From contig NZ_JBLFBO010000001.1 of the NCBI RefSeq assembly GCF_047338595.1, forward strand, positions 186,001 to 250,000: a stretch of DNA of 64,000 nucleotides, given 5' to 3'. Shown here one piece after another: positions 17,956-27,313 of the stretch. The position numbers and the translations under genes are program-made. The notes beneath the pieces were generated by a model that was not told the DNA's origin, made no database searches, and was given only the letters and a program-made list of their open reading frames with translations. The stretch is from Nitrospira_D sp019636945 (GTDB lineage Bacteria > Nitrospirota > Nitrospiria > Nitrospirales > Nitrospiraceae). The stretch's first letter is position 1. Every line of letters starts with the position of its first letter.

Positions 17956-18059
17956 CGAATAGGGCAATGAGGATGTCCCTGTGTCACGGTTAGTGAGGAG
18001 ATGGTTGCTGACTGCTGTGGGGCGACGACAGGTCCTGTACGATACCATTTGGGGTCGGG

Positions 18060-18644
18060 ATGATCTGTCTTGTCGCCCTCGGCGCAGTACCACAAGGCTC
18101 CGAGTCTCCGACCGAAGCAGTCCGCGGTACAGTCAGTCGGGTTATCACTACACTTGAAGACCCGGTACTGAAAGATCCGGCCAAGCTCATACCTCGCCGC
18201 CGCATGCTGGAAGAGGTGATCGCCGGAAGATTTGATTATGCTGAGATGTCGAAGCGATCGTTGGCAACCTATTGGACGCCGCTCACCGAGACCCAGCGTA
18301 CGGAGTTCGTCGAGCTCTTCAAACGGTTTCTCTCCGACCGATACGCCGAAAAAATCGAAGGTTATCGTGGGGAACAAGTGGGGTACCTCTCGGAACGGAT
18401 CGAAGGGACCTATGCTGAAGTCCGAACCGAGCTACGTTCAGACAAAACGGACATTCCGATGGACTACCGCCTTATCTTAAAAGAGGGCCGATGGCCTGCC
18501 TATGACATCATCGCAGACGGTGTCAGCTTGGTGAAAAACTATCGAAGTCAGTTCCAGAAAATCATTCGCGAGAGCTCTTATCAGGAACTGGTCAACAAAT
18601 TACGAGACCGGACCCTATCTGGGGAAAAGAAGGCGAAACTATGA
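18060..18644 (+). CDS. MlaC/Ttg2D-like periplasmic lipid-binding protein
   Basis: A 194-residue protein of the MlaC/Ttg2D family, which carries phospholipids between outer and inner membrane. A short hydrophobic N-terminus (MICLVALGAV) looks like an incomplete signal peptide. In-frame codons run upstream to a stop at 18009 without a better start, so export is probable but the true start is uncertain. Family blocks: RRRMLEEVIAGRFDYAEMSKRSLATYW, EFVELFKRFLSDRYAEKIEGY and VKNYRSQFQKII. No other Mla genes are adjacent. It converges with the RND pump gene. Confidence 0.78.
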   Translation: MICLVALGAVPQGSESPTEAVRGTVSRVITTLEDPVLKDPAKLIPRRRMLEEVIAGRFDYAEMSKRSLATYWTPLTETQRTEFVELFKRFLSDRYAEKIEGYRGEQVGYLSERIEGTYAEVRTELRSDKTDIPMDYRLILKEGRWPAYDIIADGVSLVKNYRSQFQKIIRESSYQELVNKLRDRTLSGEKKAKL

Positions 18645-18683
18645 CCGGAAATCACCCACGTTCTCATATTTCCAATTCCGCAG

Positions 18684-21600
18684 CTAGATTAGAACCGGCT
18701 GTGATCTCTTTTCTTCGGAACTCCGCGAACTATCCTTATCGATCGATCCGACGGAGGGAAGAGGCGGTGCTACTGACTTTCTGGTCACCTGGTAGTAGAG
18801 CAGAGGAATCACAACCAGGGTCAGCAGCGTCGAGGCCCCGACACCGAAGAGTAACGAGACAGCCAGTCCCTGGAAGATGGGATCCAGAATGATGACGAAG
18901 GCCCCCACCATCAGTGCGGCGGCGGTGAGAAGAATGGGACGCGTGCGAATGGCACCCGCCGTGATGACGGCTTCCGATAAGGACACACCGGCACGTTCTT
19001 GCAGTTGAATGAAGTCGACGAGGAGAATGGAGTTCCGGACTATGATCCCCGCCAGGGCGATGAACCCGATCATGGAGGTCGCGGTGAAATACGACTCCGT
19101 CAGCCAATGGCCCGGCAAGATGCCGATCAGCGTAAGAGGAATCGGCGCCATGATGATCAGCGGCGTGACGAACGATTGAAACTGGCCGACGATCAACAAA
19201 TAGATCAGCACCATGGCCACGGCAAAGGCGATGCCCATGTCGCGGAAGGTTTCGTACGTGATGTGCCATTCCCCATCCCATTTCATGGCGATCTTCTCTT
19301 CAGACCAGGGCTGTGACGCGTAATACTGCGCGATCTGATAGCCTTCTGCTGGACGAAACTCTTCCAGTTTTTTCCCCACACCCAGCACTCCATACACGGG
19401 ACTCTCGGCTTTCTCTGCTCCAGGGCCACCGACATCCGCGACTACATAAACGACCGGCTTTTGATTCTTGTGATAGATCGCCTTGTCTTGGACCGTTCGC
19501 TCTACCTTGAGGAGTTCGGACAGCTGCACGATCCCTCCGGCACTCGTGCGCACCCCGATCTCACCGAGATGCTCAAGACCGGTTCGCTCAACGAGCGGGA
19601 GGCGAAGCACGATTTGGACCGGACTTTTCTCTTGCGGGATGTGGACGAGGCCGATCTTCGTTCCTTGGAGTGCCATGCGAAGCGTGTTGATGATCTCGTC
19701 GGAAGGAATACCGGCGAGCGCTGCCTTGGCACGATCAACGGTGAAGACATATTTCACCTGGTCCGCTTCGATATAGTCGTCCACGTCCACGACTCCGGAA
19801 GTGGTTTCGAATAGAGTTCGAATTTCCCGAGCCACAGCGAGTTGCCTGTTGTAATCGTATCCATAAACCTCTCCAACCAGCACCGATTGCACAGGCGGCC
19901 CGGGCGGCACCTCCACGATCTTCACATTGGCCCCGTATTCACGAGCGATCTCGTGAACCGGTGGACGAATCCGCTGGGCGATCTCATGACTCTGAGCGGC
20001 TCGCTCGTGCTTCGCGACCAGATTGATCTGAATGTCCGCCTCGTGAGGTTGCTCCCGTAGATAGTAGTGCCGGACGAGTCCGCTGAAGTTGAAGGGGGAG
20101 GCCGTTCCGACATAGGCTTGATAGTCCCGGACTTCGGGCACCGTCTTCACATAGCGCCCCAGCGCCTGAGTGACTCGGGCGGTCTCTTCGAGCGTTGTCC
20201 CTTCCGGCATATCCACCACCAGTTGAATCTCGCTCTTATTGTCGAAGGGGAGCATCTTCACGACGACATGGCGGGTATAGAACAACAGGGTGGATCCGAC
20301 GAGCAAGAGCCCGACTCCGGCCAGAAACGCATAGGCGAGGGATGGACGAGCCAATAACGGAGAAAGAAGTCGTCGATACATTCGAGCCACAAACCCCTGC
20401 TCATCACCTTCATGGTCGACACCGGCAACGGCAGCTCCAGGGCGATAGCAGGTCTGGCAAAACCAGGGGATCACGATGAACGCAACCAGCAGGGAGAAGA
20501 ACATGGCTATGGAGGCGTTCACGGGAATCGGTCTCATATACGGCCCCATAAGCCCGGAGACAAAGACCATCGGCAGAAGAGCGGCGATAACGGTGAATGT
20601 CGCCAAAATCGTCGGGTTCCCGACTTCATCAACCGCCCGGATGGAGGCGTCGTGGTGAGCGGTGAGACGCATCTTCAGATGGCGATAGGTGTTTTCGACG
20701 ACCACAATGGCATCGTCCACAAGGATACCGATGGAGAAGATGAGGGCAAACAGGGTCACCCGGTTGATCGTGTAGCCGATCATCATCGAGGTAAAGAGTG
20801 TGAGCGCGAGGGTCAGAGGGATCGCAATCGAGACAACAAGCGCCGGCCTCGGCCCCAATGTCACACCGAGAAAGACGACCACCGCAACGACGGCGATCAA
20901 GAGATGCCACAGCAGTTCGTTGGCCTTCTCCTGGGCCGTTTCTCCGTAATCACGCGTCACCGTCACACGAACGTCCGACGGAATGGCCACTCCCTTCATC
21001 TCGTCGACTTTGCGGATCACCTCAGCGGCGACCGTCACGGCATTCAAACCGGCCTGCTTGGCAATTGCGACGGTCACGGCCGGAAGTTCGTGAGGGGTGA
21101 GGAGTGAAGAGTCAGGGGTGTTGTCCGTCCTTTTCGCCTCACCCCTTACGCCTGACTCCTCACCAGTTCCATGCCAGACATAACTCGTCGCTTCTGCCGG
21201 TCCGTCTGTGACTTCCGCCACCTGACGTACGTACACCGGCCTCTGTTCATGGACGCCAACGACCAGACTTTCTAGATCTTCACGTGACCGGATGAAACGA
21301 CCCGTTTCTACCAGAAAGCTTTGATTACGACTGTCGAAGCGGCCGGTCGACAAGGCGCGATTCTCACCTTTGACAACGCTCGCAACCTGCAGCGGCGTCA
21401 ACCCGTAGGCCTTCAATCTCGTGGGATCGATCTGGATGCGCAGCTCGCGCGGCCGCCCGCCCACGATGAATCCAGCCGAGGTGCCGGCTACCTTCTTGAC
21501 TTCCTCCAAGACCTGTTCAGCCAGCCGATGGAGCTCAAATTCTCCGTAGCGCTCACTCGACAGCGTGAGGGTAACAATCGGGACGTCGTTCACATCCTTC

Positions 21601-22025
21601 GGTTTGACCAGAAACGGCTCGGCCCCGGGCGGTAGGAGATCTTGGTTCGCCATCAACTTGTCGTAGAGATCAACCAGGCTCTGCTCCATCGGCTGGCCGA
21701 CATAGAAACGGACAATGATCAGGGCGCCGCTGGGCCTGGAAATCGAGTACACATACTCGACCCCCTTGATCTCGGAAAGCTTCCGCTCAAAGGGCTTGGT
21801 GAGTTGTTCTTCGACGACCTTGGCTGATGCCCCGGGAAACGGCAGCCAGACATCGGCCATGGGTACAACGATCTGTGGCTCCTCCTCACGAGGTGTCCCG
21901 ACCACCGCAAACAGACCCAATAGCAGCACGGCGAGCATGATGAGCGGTGTGAGTTTACTGTCGATAAAGAGAGCGGCGATGCGTCCTGACAAGCCGGGGC
22001 GGTATGGGGAGGGATGGGAAGTCAT
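18684..22025 (-). CDS. RND-family efflux transporter, AcrB/CzcA type
   Basis: A 1,113-residue inner-membrane proton-driven pump. It shows the first membrane helix, the large porter loop beginning TPREEEPQIVVP, the central TM block with SIGILVDDAIVVVENTYRH (proton-relay Asp pair) and a second TM set ending in VVIPLLYYQ. The closest type is an AcrB-like or heavy-metal RND. The first periplasmic loop carries an unusual insertion (SGVRGEAKRTDNTPDSSLLT) encoded by a dispersed low-complexity repeat (21091-21164). A membrane fusion protein is encoded just upstream, completing the inner part of a tripartite pump. No outer-membrane channel is adjacent. The substrate is unknown. Confidence 0.92.
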   Translation of the reverse strand: MTSHPSPYRPGLSGRIAALFIDSKLTPLIMLAVLLLGLFAVVGTPREEEPQIVVPMADVWLPFPGASAKVVEEQLTKPFERKLSEIKGVEYVYSISRPSGALIIVRFYVGQPMEQSLVDLYDKLMANQDLLPPGAEPFLVKPKDVNDVPIVTLTLSSERYGEFELHRLAEQVLEEVKKVAGTSAGFIVGGRPRELRIQIDPTRLKAYGLTPLQVASVVKGENRALSTGRFDSRNQSFLVETGRFIRSREDLESLVVGVHEQRPVYVRQVAEVTDGPAEATSYVWHGTGEESGVRGEAKRTDNTPDSSLLTPHELPAVTVAIAKQAGLNAVTVAAEVIRKVDEMKGVAIPSDVRVTVTRDYGETAQEKANELLWHLLIAVVAVVVFLGVTLGPRPALVVSIAIPLTLALTLFTSMMIGYTINRVTLFALIFSIGILVDDAIVVVENTYRHLKMRLTAHHDASIRAVDEVGNPTILATFTVIAALLPMVFVSGLMGPYMRPIPVNASIAMFFSLLVAFIVIPWFCQTCYRPGAAVAGVDHEGDEQGFVARMYRRLLSPLLARPSLAYAFLAGVGLLLVGSTLLFYTRHVVVKMLPFDNKSEIQLVVDMPEGTTLEETARVTQALGRYVKTVPEVRDYQAYVGTASPFNFSGLVRHYYLREQPHEADIQINLVAKHERAAQSHEIAQRIRPPVHEIAREYGANVKIVEVPPGPPVQSVLVGEVYGYDYNRQLAVAREIRTLFETTSGVVDVDDYIEADQVKYVFTVDRAKAALAGIPSDEIINTLRMALQGTKIGLVHIPQEKSPVQIVLRLPLVERTGLEHLGEIGVRTSAGGIVQLSELLKVERTVQDKAIYHKNQKPVVYVVADVGGPGAEKAESPVYGVLGVGKKLEEFRPAEGYQIAQYYASQPWSEEKIAMKWDGEWHITYETFRDMGIAFAVAMVLIYLLIVGQFQSFVTPLIIMAPIPLTLIGILPGHWLTESYFTATSMIGFIALAGIIVRNSILLVDFIQLQERAGVSLSEAVITAGAIRTRPILLTAAALMVGAFVIILDPIFQGLAVSLLFGVGASTLLTLVVIPLLYYQVTRKSVAPPLPSVGSIDKDSSRSSEEKRSQPVLI
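21091..21164. repeat. Low-complexity TGAGGGGTGAGG-type repeat inside the RND gene
   Basis: Degenerate words such as TGAGGGGTGAGGAGTGAAG and the inverse CCTCACCCC/ACTCCTCACC form an imperfect inverted repeat. The same style of sequence occurs in spacers near 22026, 25322 and 33913, but here it is read in frame as part of the protein. Confidence 0.7.
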
Positions 22026-22094
22026 TGGTCATTGGCCATTGGTGAAATGAGGGCCTGAATCAAAGAGTTCAAAGTTTTTACCATTGACGAATGA
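22026..22094. repeat. Degenerate CATTGGTC-type imperfect inverted repeat
   Basis: The spacer between the adaptor and pump genes starts with repeats of CATTGGTCATTGGCCATTGG and ends with the inverse ATTGACGAATGACTATTGACC. It belongs to the same class of low-complexity intergenic repeats as other spacers in the window. It contains no gene. Confidence 0.6.
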
Positions 22095-23168
22095 CTATTG
22101 ACCCATGACGTTCTTTCCCGGCGCCGCTGCCGTCTCGACGACCTGAACGACTGCTCCGTCAATTCCACGGCTTCCATCCGCCAAGACTCGCTCGCCCTCA
22201 TTAATGCCGGATAGGATCTCAACCTGTTTGTCGAACCTCCGCCCGACTTTGACCCACCGAAGCCGTGCGATCCGGTCTACTCCAACGACGTAGACGCTAC
22301 TGAGCTCGCCTCGCTCGACCAGGGTTGTCACAGGAACCAGAATGGTTTGGGTGACACCTTTTTCGAGAGGAAATCGGCCGAACATCCCGGTCCTCAGTCC
22401 CTCTCCCTTCGGCAGATCGACCTTGACCATAAAGGTATGGGTTTGCGGATCTCCTGCCGGAAGAATTTGGCTGACTCTGCCGATCAACTCTTGGCCCCCT
22501 AAAGCGTCGATGAGGATTGGGATCGTATCGCCTCGAGACACCGACCGGAGATCTCCTTCCGCGACCGTGGCTTCCAGGCGGAGATGCTGGGGGTCTTCCA
22601 TTTTGAGGAGCGGCTGACCCGGTGAAGCCAATTCTCCTGCCTCTACTTTTTTCTCGGTGATGACCCCGTCGAATGGCGCTCTCACCGTCGTATAACTGAG
22701 CTGCGCCTCCACTGCCTTCCGATTCGCCTCCGCCACGCGATACGCCCTGGTCGCATTCTCCATCTCCTGTTTCGAGACCGCATCTTGCGCATAGAGCTGG
22801 TTCATCCGGTCGAGATGCGCCTTCGCATTCTCGATCTCCGCATGCGCGCGGGCCAGGTCTGCCTGGAGATCTCGGCTATCCAGCTGGATCAAGAGCTGTC
22901 CCTTGGAGACCTTCGAGCCTTCTCGAACCAGCAGCTTGTCGATGGTTCCTTGGATACGACTGGAAAGCGTGGCTTGGAAGATCGGAGCAACCTGTCCGGT
23001 TATTTCAACACGAATCGGTACGGATGCCGGCTTGGCCTCCACGACAGCAGCCTGAATGGTCTTCTGCGGAGCAGCGGATACCACTGGTGCGACCGGCTCT
23101 TCCTTTGATCCGCAACCGGTTAGGAGCAGGGCCGCGAGGACCATGTAGTTCGTTGGGCTGACTCTCAT
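22095..23168 (-). CDS. RND efflux periplasmic adaptor (membrane fusion lipoprotein)
   Basis: A 357-residue periplasmic lipoprotein. The signal ends in the lipobox LLTGC with the lipidated Cys near residue 19. Then come a barrel-sandwich half (VEITGQVAPIFQATLSSRIQGTI), a helical hairpin (residues ~105-155), the second sandwich half (RAPFDGVITEKKVEAGELASPGQPL) and a beta-barrel. It links the RND pump encoded 69 bases downstream to an outer-membrane channel. A 181-residue gene lies 23 bases upstream, so the three genes form an operon. Confidence 0.92.
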   Translation of the reverse strand: MRVSPTNYMVLAALLLTGCGSKEEPVAPVVSAAPQKTIQAAVVEAKPASVPIRVEITGQVAPIFQATLSSRIQGTIDKLLVREGSKVSKGQLLIQLDSRDLQADLARAHAEIENAKAHLDRMNQLYAQDAVSKQEMENATRAYRVAEANRKAVEAQLSYTTVRAPFDGVITEKKVEAGELASPGQPLLKMEDPQHLRLEATVAEGDLRSVSRGDTIPILIDALGGQELIGRVSQILPAGDPQTHTFMVKVDLPKGEGLRTGMFGRFPLEKGVTQTILVPVTTLVERGELSSVYVVGVDRIARLRWVKVGRRFDKQVEILSGINEGERVLADGSRGIDGAVVQVVETAAAPGKNVMGQ

Positions 23169-23191
23169 CTGCGTGATGTATTCCTCCGGAC

Positions 23192-23737
23192 TCAGGCTTC
23201 GCCCGCAGCAGCTTGAGCATGGTCTTCACAGTGATCCTGAGCGTGAGCTTGTGCATTCTTCTGATCGTCCCATGTCCCACGCTTGGCCCCTAGCTGTCGA
23301 AGGAGACATTCGGCTGTGTTGAGCAACTCCTCTAAACGACGATCTGGTTTCGCCCCATAGTGTCCCCGGTCGAAGATGGGAACCTGAAGGCAGACTTCCG
23401 CTCGATACTGACGTTCCGGAGCATACATAATGCGATGCATCGGAGGTTCGGGATATTCACAGGGCTTCAGAAGATCCAGCGACTGAAAGAACACACGGCA
23501 AAGCCGTCGAAGGTCACCGATGAGGTCGCGCAGCTCTGTGTCCTCGCCGGACGGGAGATGCTTGGGATCCTGAAACGCAGCATAGAGGTTGAGTTGAAAC
23601 CCAATCTGCACGATCTGATTCGATCCGTCTCTCACATAGAAAGGATCGTGGTCGAAACACACTTTCCGTGCGGCAACCATATTGCGTAGATCCTGCTCAC
23701 TTGCGAATGCATCCGTCAGATTCAGCGGTATTGCCAT
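23192..23737 (-). CDS. Hypothetical protein preceding the RND operon
   Basis: A soluble protein of 181 residues that I do not recognise. It has no signal peptide or membrane segment. Five cysteines are scattered (RKVCFDHD, RRLCRVF, LKPCEYPEPP, AEVCLQVP, AECLLRQ) with one more in the C-terminal DHCEDHAQ. The C-terminus is rich in Ala, His, Gln and acidic residues, which could bind metal. It stops 23 bases before the adaptor gene, so it is probably co-transcribed with the pump. No function can be assigned. Confidence 0.7.
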   Translation of the reverse strand: MAIPLNLTDAFASEQDLRNMVAARKVCFDHDPFYVRDGSNQIVQIGFQLNLYAAFQDPKHLPSGEDTELRDLIGDLRRLCRVFFQSLDLLKPCEYPEPPMHRIMYAPERQYRAEVCLQVPIFDRGHYGAKPDRRLEELLNTAECLLRQLGAKRGTWDDQKNAQAHAQDHCEDHAQAAAGEA

Positions 23738-23806
23738 CGTGTCTCACCACCCGTGGAGAAGCAGAGCTGCCCCCTCAGGATAAGGCAACTCGTTAGAAAG
23801 TCACGA

Positions 23807-23995
23807 TTATTCTTGTACCCCAAGGCGACGTAACAGTGCCATCATCGGACACCAGCCGGTAAAGGCCGATTGGATGAGGTTCACCGCAACAAAAGCAGCA
23901 ACATAGTTCCAGTACGGATGGACGGTCGCTCCTAGAATCACCGCGGCGAGCACGAATACACCGGCAATCAATCGCAAACGTTCGTTGAGTTTCAT
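23807..23995 (-). CDS. DUF2892 small membrane protein
   Basis: A 62-residue protein with two hydrophobic helices and the signature SAFTGWCPMMALLRRLGV. DUF2892 domains occur alone or fused to rhodanese (YgaP) and often accompany sulfur-metabolism genes. The Cys in GWCP is the conserved residue. It follows the SQR-like flavoprotein gene by 68 bases on the same strand, a recurrent association. GGAGG-type purines precede the ATG. The molecular role is not established. Confidence 0.88.
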   Translation of the reverse strand: MKLNERLRLIAGVFVLAAVILGATVHPYWNYVAAFVAVNLIQSAFTGWCPMMALLRRLGVQE

Positions 23996-24063
23996 GTGGC
24001 CCTCCTTTTCTCTTGCCTATGGGAGGCACGGACCGAGCAAAGGATTCAGGCAAGAAAGGGCCG

Positions 24064-25311
24064 TTATTCAACGACTTCGCGCTTGCCGATCCCTACGGCA
24101 TCAAGAATCGCTTTCTCGAAAAAGGGTTCGCTGACACCTCGTTTCATTTTCATCAGGAAGTACTTTTCAAGGGCGATCTTGGCCAGGTGGACCCATTTAC
24201 CTTTCTTGGCCCAAGTGACGTTGCGTGGGGCCATCTGCGGCAGAGCGACGAACGCCATCCCCGTATCACCCATGTCCGCCAGACAGATCGCATTCCACGT
24301 TGCGGTTTCTTTCTTCGCATTGTTCTCGATCTCGGCCTTGATGTTATACACGGCCGCCGACACCATGGATTCGATCATGTACCCGGTCTTCGGTGCACCG
24401 GTCGGCACCGGCGTCTGCTCGACCGGCGGGATGGCCACACACACCCCGACCGCGTAAATATTCTTGTACTTGGGATTCGCTTGGTAGGCATCGATGTTGA
24501 CGAAGCCTTTGGGATTGCATAGACCCGACGTCCCTGCTACCGCATCAACCCCGGCGAAGGGCGGAATCATCATCGAGTAGCGGAATGATAATTCCTGACC
24601 ATCCTCCAAAAACATTTTGCCTGGTTGGACTTCTTTGATCGCCGCGTTGTGGATCGGTTTGATCGAGTGCTCGGCGAACTCATCCTCCATCAGCCGCCGA
24701 GATTTCCCGACACCGGCGAGACCCATGTGACCGATGTAGGGCTCGGGCGTCACGAAATAGATCGGAACTTTCTTGCGAAGTTTTTTCTTCCGCAGATCCG
24801 CATCGAGAATAAAGGCCATCTCGTAAGCCGGCCCAAAGCAGGACGCGCCCTGCGCGGCGCCGATGACGATGGGACCTGGATCTTTCAGAAAGCTCTGATA
24901 GGCGCCCCAGGCCTGCTCCGCATGGTCTACGTTGCAGACTGACTGTGTATAGCCGCTCGGACCGAGCCCAGGCACGGCGGCAAAGTTGAGTTTCGGCCCC
25001 GTGGCGATGATGAGATAGTCGTACGGCACCTCACCTTTCGCCGTGATGACGCGGTTCTGTTCCGGTTCGATGCGATCAGCCGCGGCATGGACGAATTCGA
25101 TTCCCTTCTTGGCCAGTACCGGCCCCAACTCAAAGCTGATGTCCTTACGTGTGCGCCAGCCGACCGCCACCCAAGGATTCGACGGGACGAAGTGGAATGA
25201 ATCCACATTTGAAATAACCGTCACCGTATGTTTCTTCTCCAATAGAGCCCGTGCTTCATAGGCGGCGGGTAACCCGCCGATCGATGCACCGATGATCACC
25301 ACCCGTGCCAT
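24064..25311 (-). CDS. FAD-dependent oxidoreductase, sulfide:quinone oxidoreductase-like
   Basis: A 415-residue flavoprotein. It has the FAD-binding GASIGGLPAAYEA at residues 8-20, IIATGPKLNF near 105, an NAD-site-like IGAAQGASCFGP near 152-163 and the second FAD contact IYAVGVCVAI near 305. Cysteines near 127 (SVCNVD), 159 (GASCFG), 283 and 309 could include the redox pair used by sulfide:quinone oxidoreductases, though their spacing needs alignment. The C-terminal helix (KIALEKYFLMKMKRG) could sit on the membrane surface. With DUF2892 downstream, a role in sulfide oxidation or detoxification is likely; a type II NADH dehydrogenase is the alternative. Confidence 0.85.
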   Translation of the reverse strand: MARVVIIGASIGGLPAAYEARALLEKKHTVTVISNVDSFHFVPSNPWVAVGWRTRKDISFELGPVLAKKGIEFVHAAADRIEPEQNRVITAKGEVPYDYLIIATGPKLNFAAVPGLGPSGYTQSVCNVDHAEQAWGAYQSFLKDPGPIVIGAAQGASCFGPAYEMAFILDADLRKKKLRKKVPIYFVTPEPYIGHMGLAGVGKSRRLMEDEFAEHSIKPIHNAAIKEVQPGKMFLEDGQELSFRYSMMIPPFAGVDAVAGTSGLCNPKGFVNIDAYQANPKYKNIYAVGVCVAIPPVEQTPVPTGAPKTGYMIESMVSAAVYNIKAEIENNAKKETATWNAICLADMGDTGMAFVALPQMAPRNVTWAKKGKWVHLAKIALEKYFLMKMKRGVSEPFFEKAILDAVGIGKREVVE

Positions 25312-25321
25312 CGTTCACCTC

Positions 25322-25399
25322 CATGGTTAGTGATGAGTGTTGAGTCCTGAGTGCCGAGCGTCGTGTTTACCTCAGCACCCAACACCCAGCACTCAGAAC
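25322..25399. repeat. Degenerate TGAGTCCTGAGTGC-type inverted repeat
   Basis: Contains GTGTTGAGTCCTGAGTGCCGAG and the inverse CTCAGCACCCAACACCCAGCACTCAG. It fills the spacer between the charged secreted protein and the SQR-like gene start. Same class as the 21091, 22026 and 33913 repeats. Confidence 0.6.
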
Positions 25400-25403
25400 T
25401 TTC

Positions 25404-25712
25404 TTAGCGGCCGCCTCTCTCGCCACGTTCTACCCTCTCATGCTGCGGCTTCTCGGGGCGCTCCGCTTGCATATGCTCCCTGGCCCGTTCACGCTCACGC
25501 GTCCGTTCACGTTCGTGCAACTGCTCTTTGTCCTTCAACTCTTTATGAAGTTGATCTTTAGTCTGTCGTTTGTCCTTGTCCTGAATTTGCTGTTGCGTCT
25601 TGAGCTGATCGCGGTCGCGATCACGATCTTGCGCTGATGCGATCGTAACGAAACCGACCGGTGACACCATAGCTACCACTAGAGCAACACATATGATGGC
25701 TTGGGACTTCAT
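25404..25712 (-). CDS. Secreted low-complexity highly charged protein
   Basis: A 102-residue protein with a clear signal peptide (hydrophobic core VALVVAMVSPVGFV, cleavage near ASAQD). The mature part is almost entirely Arg, Lys, Asp, Glu, Gln and His: DRDRDRDQ, then helix-forming DQLHKELKDKEQLHERERTRERERAR, ending in RGERGGR. It is probably a single charged helix or disordered periplasmic protein. Function is unknown. It sits among genes for periplasmic redox and metal proteins, so metal or stress binding is possible but unproven. Confidence 0.72.
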   Translation of the reverse strand: MKSQAIICVALVVAMVSPVGFVTIASAQDRDRDRDQLKTQQQIQDKDKRQTKDQLHKELKDKEQLHERERTRERERAREHMQAERPEKPQHERVERGERGGR

Positions 25713-25906
25713 AAAAACCTCCCTGACTGCGCGACCGGAGCGACATTGCCCTCGGCTGTGGCGGATGTCCCGCCTTTCGAGGCTTGTGCCATCCGGCCAT
25801 GACAGGAGCGCTCATTGGGTGGGAGTCACCACCTCGGAAATGGATTCGTTCGTGAACTGATTCCCTCTCTTCTCTCTGACTGCTGGTTGCTAATCGCTGC
25901 TAGCTA

Positions 25907-26371
25907 TCAGCCGGCTTTGAATCTATACATGTCATGGCAGACCGTGCAGCGGGCCGTCATACTCCCCAGTCGCTTCAGGAGTTGCTGGGACGTCTCTCGT
26001 TGCACGACCGCATCGGCTAACGCATCCATGTCCTTGTGAATCGACATGCCCATTTGCTTAAACGGCAGCGGCAGCTTGACCATTAGTGCCGGCTCCACGT
26101 CCTCGGCCATGTGCATCCCACCTGCCCTGGCTGCCGATTCCATTCGTTTCAGATCAGGTTCCGACTCTCCCAACTCTCGGATGACGCCGTCCACTGCTTT
26201 CAACAGTTGCCGCATCTCCGCCAGAATCTGATCACGTTCAGCCGGTGCCAACAGTATTTCCGTGCGCCCGTCGCTTCCCTTTGTGGTCCATCCATTGATG
26301 AAGAACCAGCCAAGACCCGTGACCGTGAGAACCCACAGGACAATACCTGCCATGTACCATGGTGATTTCAT
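25907..26371 (-). CDS. Membrane-anchored c-type cytochrome, cytochrome c'-like
   Basis: A 154-residue protein. An N-terminal membrane anchor (residues 5-27, MAGIVLWVLTVTGLGWFFI) is followed by a helical periplasmic domain with one haem-attachment motif, CTVCH, near the C-terminus. One haem at the C-terminal end of a four-helix bundle is the plan of cytochrome c'/c-556. No distal Met ligand can be assigned with certainty; several Met residues (GMHMAED, MGMSIHKDM) are candidates. Likely an electron carrier or gas-binding protein. Neighbours are CopD-like and cupredoxin genes. Confidence 0.82.
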   Translation of the reverse strand: MKSPWYMAGIVLWVLTVTGLGWFFINGWTTKGSDGRTEILLAPAERDQILAEMRQLLKAVDGVIRELGESEPDLKRMESAARAGGMHMAEDVEPALMVKLPLPFKQMGMSIHKDMDALADAVVQRETSQQLLKRLGSMTARCTVCHDMYRFKAG

Positions 26372-26636
26372 TTGTGTTGCGATGCCTCTCTATTCATTGC
26401 CTAAACAATACCTTTCATCCTTGAACAGAACGCCAACATGGACCATCTCTTTGACTGATCAGTCCGTCGAGCTTGCAAGGAGGAAACCGTACGAAACAGG
26501 AGGGTGAGAAGCTGAATCATTTCATCGAGATACAGAGGTGTTGCGAGGAAAACTCAAGGCTGTTCCTCTTCACGCAGGGGAGCCTTGCTACAGGCGAGAG
26601 AGAAGCGATGTCGCAGAACGCGACATCGGCATGGAG

Positions 26637-27113
26637 TTATGACCGTGCCAGCATCGCCGCCGTCATCACGACGGCCAAGGCGATGAGTAGGGACAATCGA
26701 GGGAGCCAGCGCGCGGTTTTGAACACCACCTGCTCTCCTGCCGTTCGCTGGGATTCTGGAATCGCACTGACCCGGCTGACCTGGGGACCGAGCACGAGGT
26801 CATGCAGCAAGGTCAGGAACAGCAACAGAGCGACCAGCGTCAGCTTCACGACGACGATTCCCGGCCAGGAGGAAGGGCTCGCGACCGCGACGCCACGAAG
26901 CGACAATAACATCGGACCGGTCATTACGAGTATCGCCATGGCCACCCAGACGATGGGGCGAAAGCGGAGTGCGGCAGACCGAAACAGCGCCATGAACTCG
27001 GGCACTGTTTTCCGGCTTCTCACCAACGGCGCCAAGACCAATGACAGAAAGATCATGCCGCCGACCCAACTGACCGCAGCGAGAATGTGCAAGATAACAA
27101 GCGTGGAATACAT
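26637..27113 (-). CDS. CopD-like integral membrane protein
   Basis: A 158-residue membrane protein starting MYSTLVILHILAAVSWVGG. The longer ORF (to 27173) has a hydrophilic leader without a ribosome site, so the ATG at 27113 is preferred. About four to five helices are seen. His9 in LHILAAVSWVGGMIF, with a later His in TLLHDLVLGPQV, matches the CopD / DUF4149 pattern in which helix histidines bind haem or copper. A role in copper handling fits the cupredoxin encoded upstream on the same strand. Direct evidence is absent. Confidence 0.75.
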   Translation of the reverse strand: MYSTLVILHILAAVSWVGGMIFLSLVLAPLVRSRKTVPEFMALFRSAALRFRPIVWVAMAILVMTGPMLLSLRGVAVASPSSWPGIVVVKLTLVALLLFLTLLHDLVLGPQVSRVSAIPESQRTAGEQVVFKTARWLPRLSLLIALAVVMTAAMLARS

Positions 27114-27313
27114 ACCGTGCTCTGTATGATTGATTTGATGAGACCCATCGTTCCTGGACGACTGCACGCGCACTCAGCGCAGTGCCAACAGGAAGATCCG
27201 ATCGGTCACGGGGGGTGCTGATCCGCCATCAGCTTCCCGTAGACCTTCCCCCGACTTGATTCGGACCAGAGCGGAACCCTCACTAGCGGCTGACGATGGT
27301 GAGCCGTAACCGG

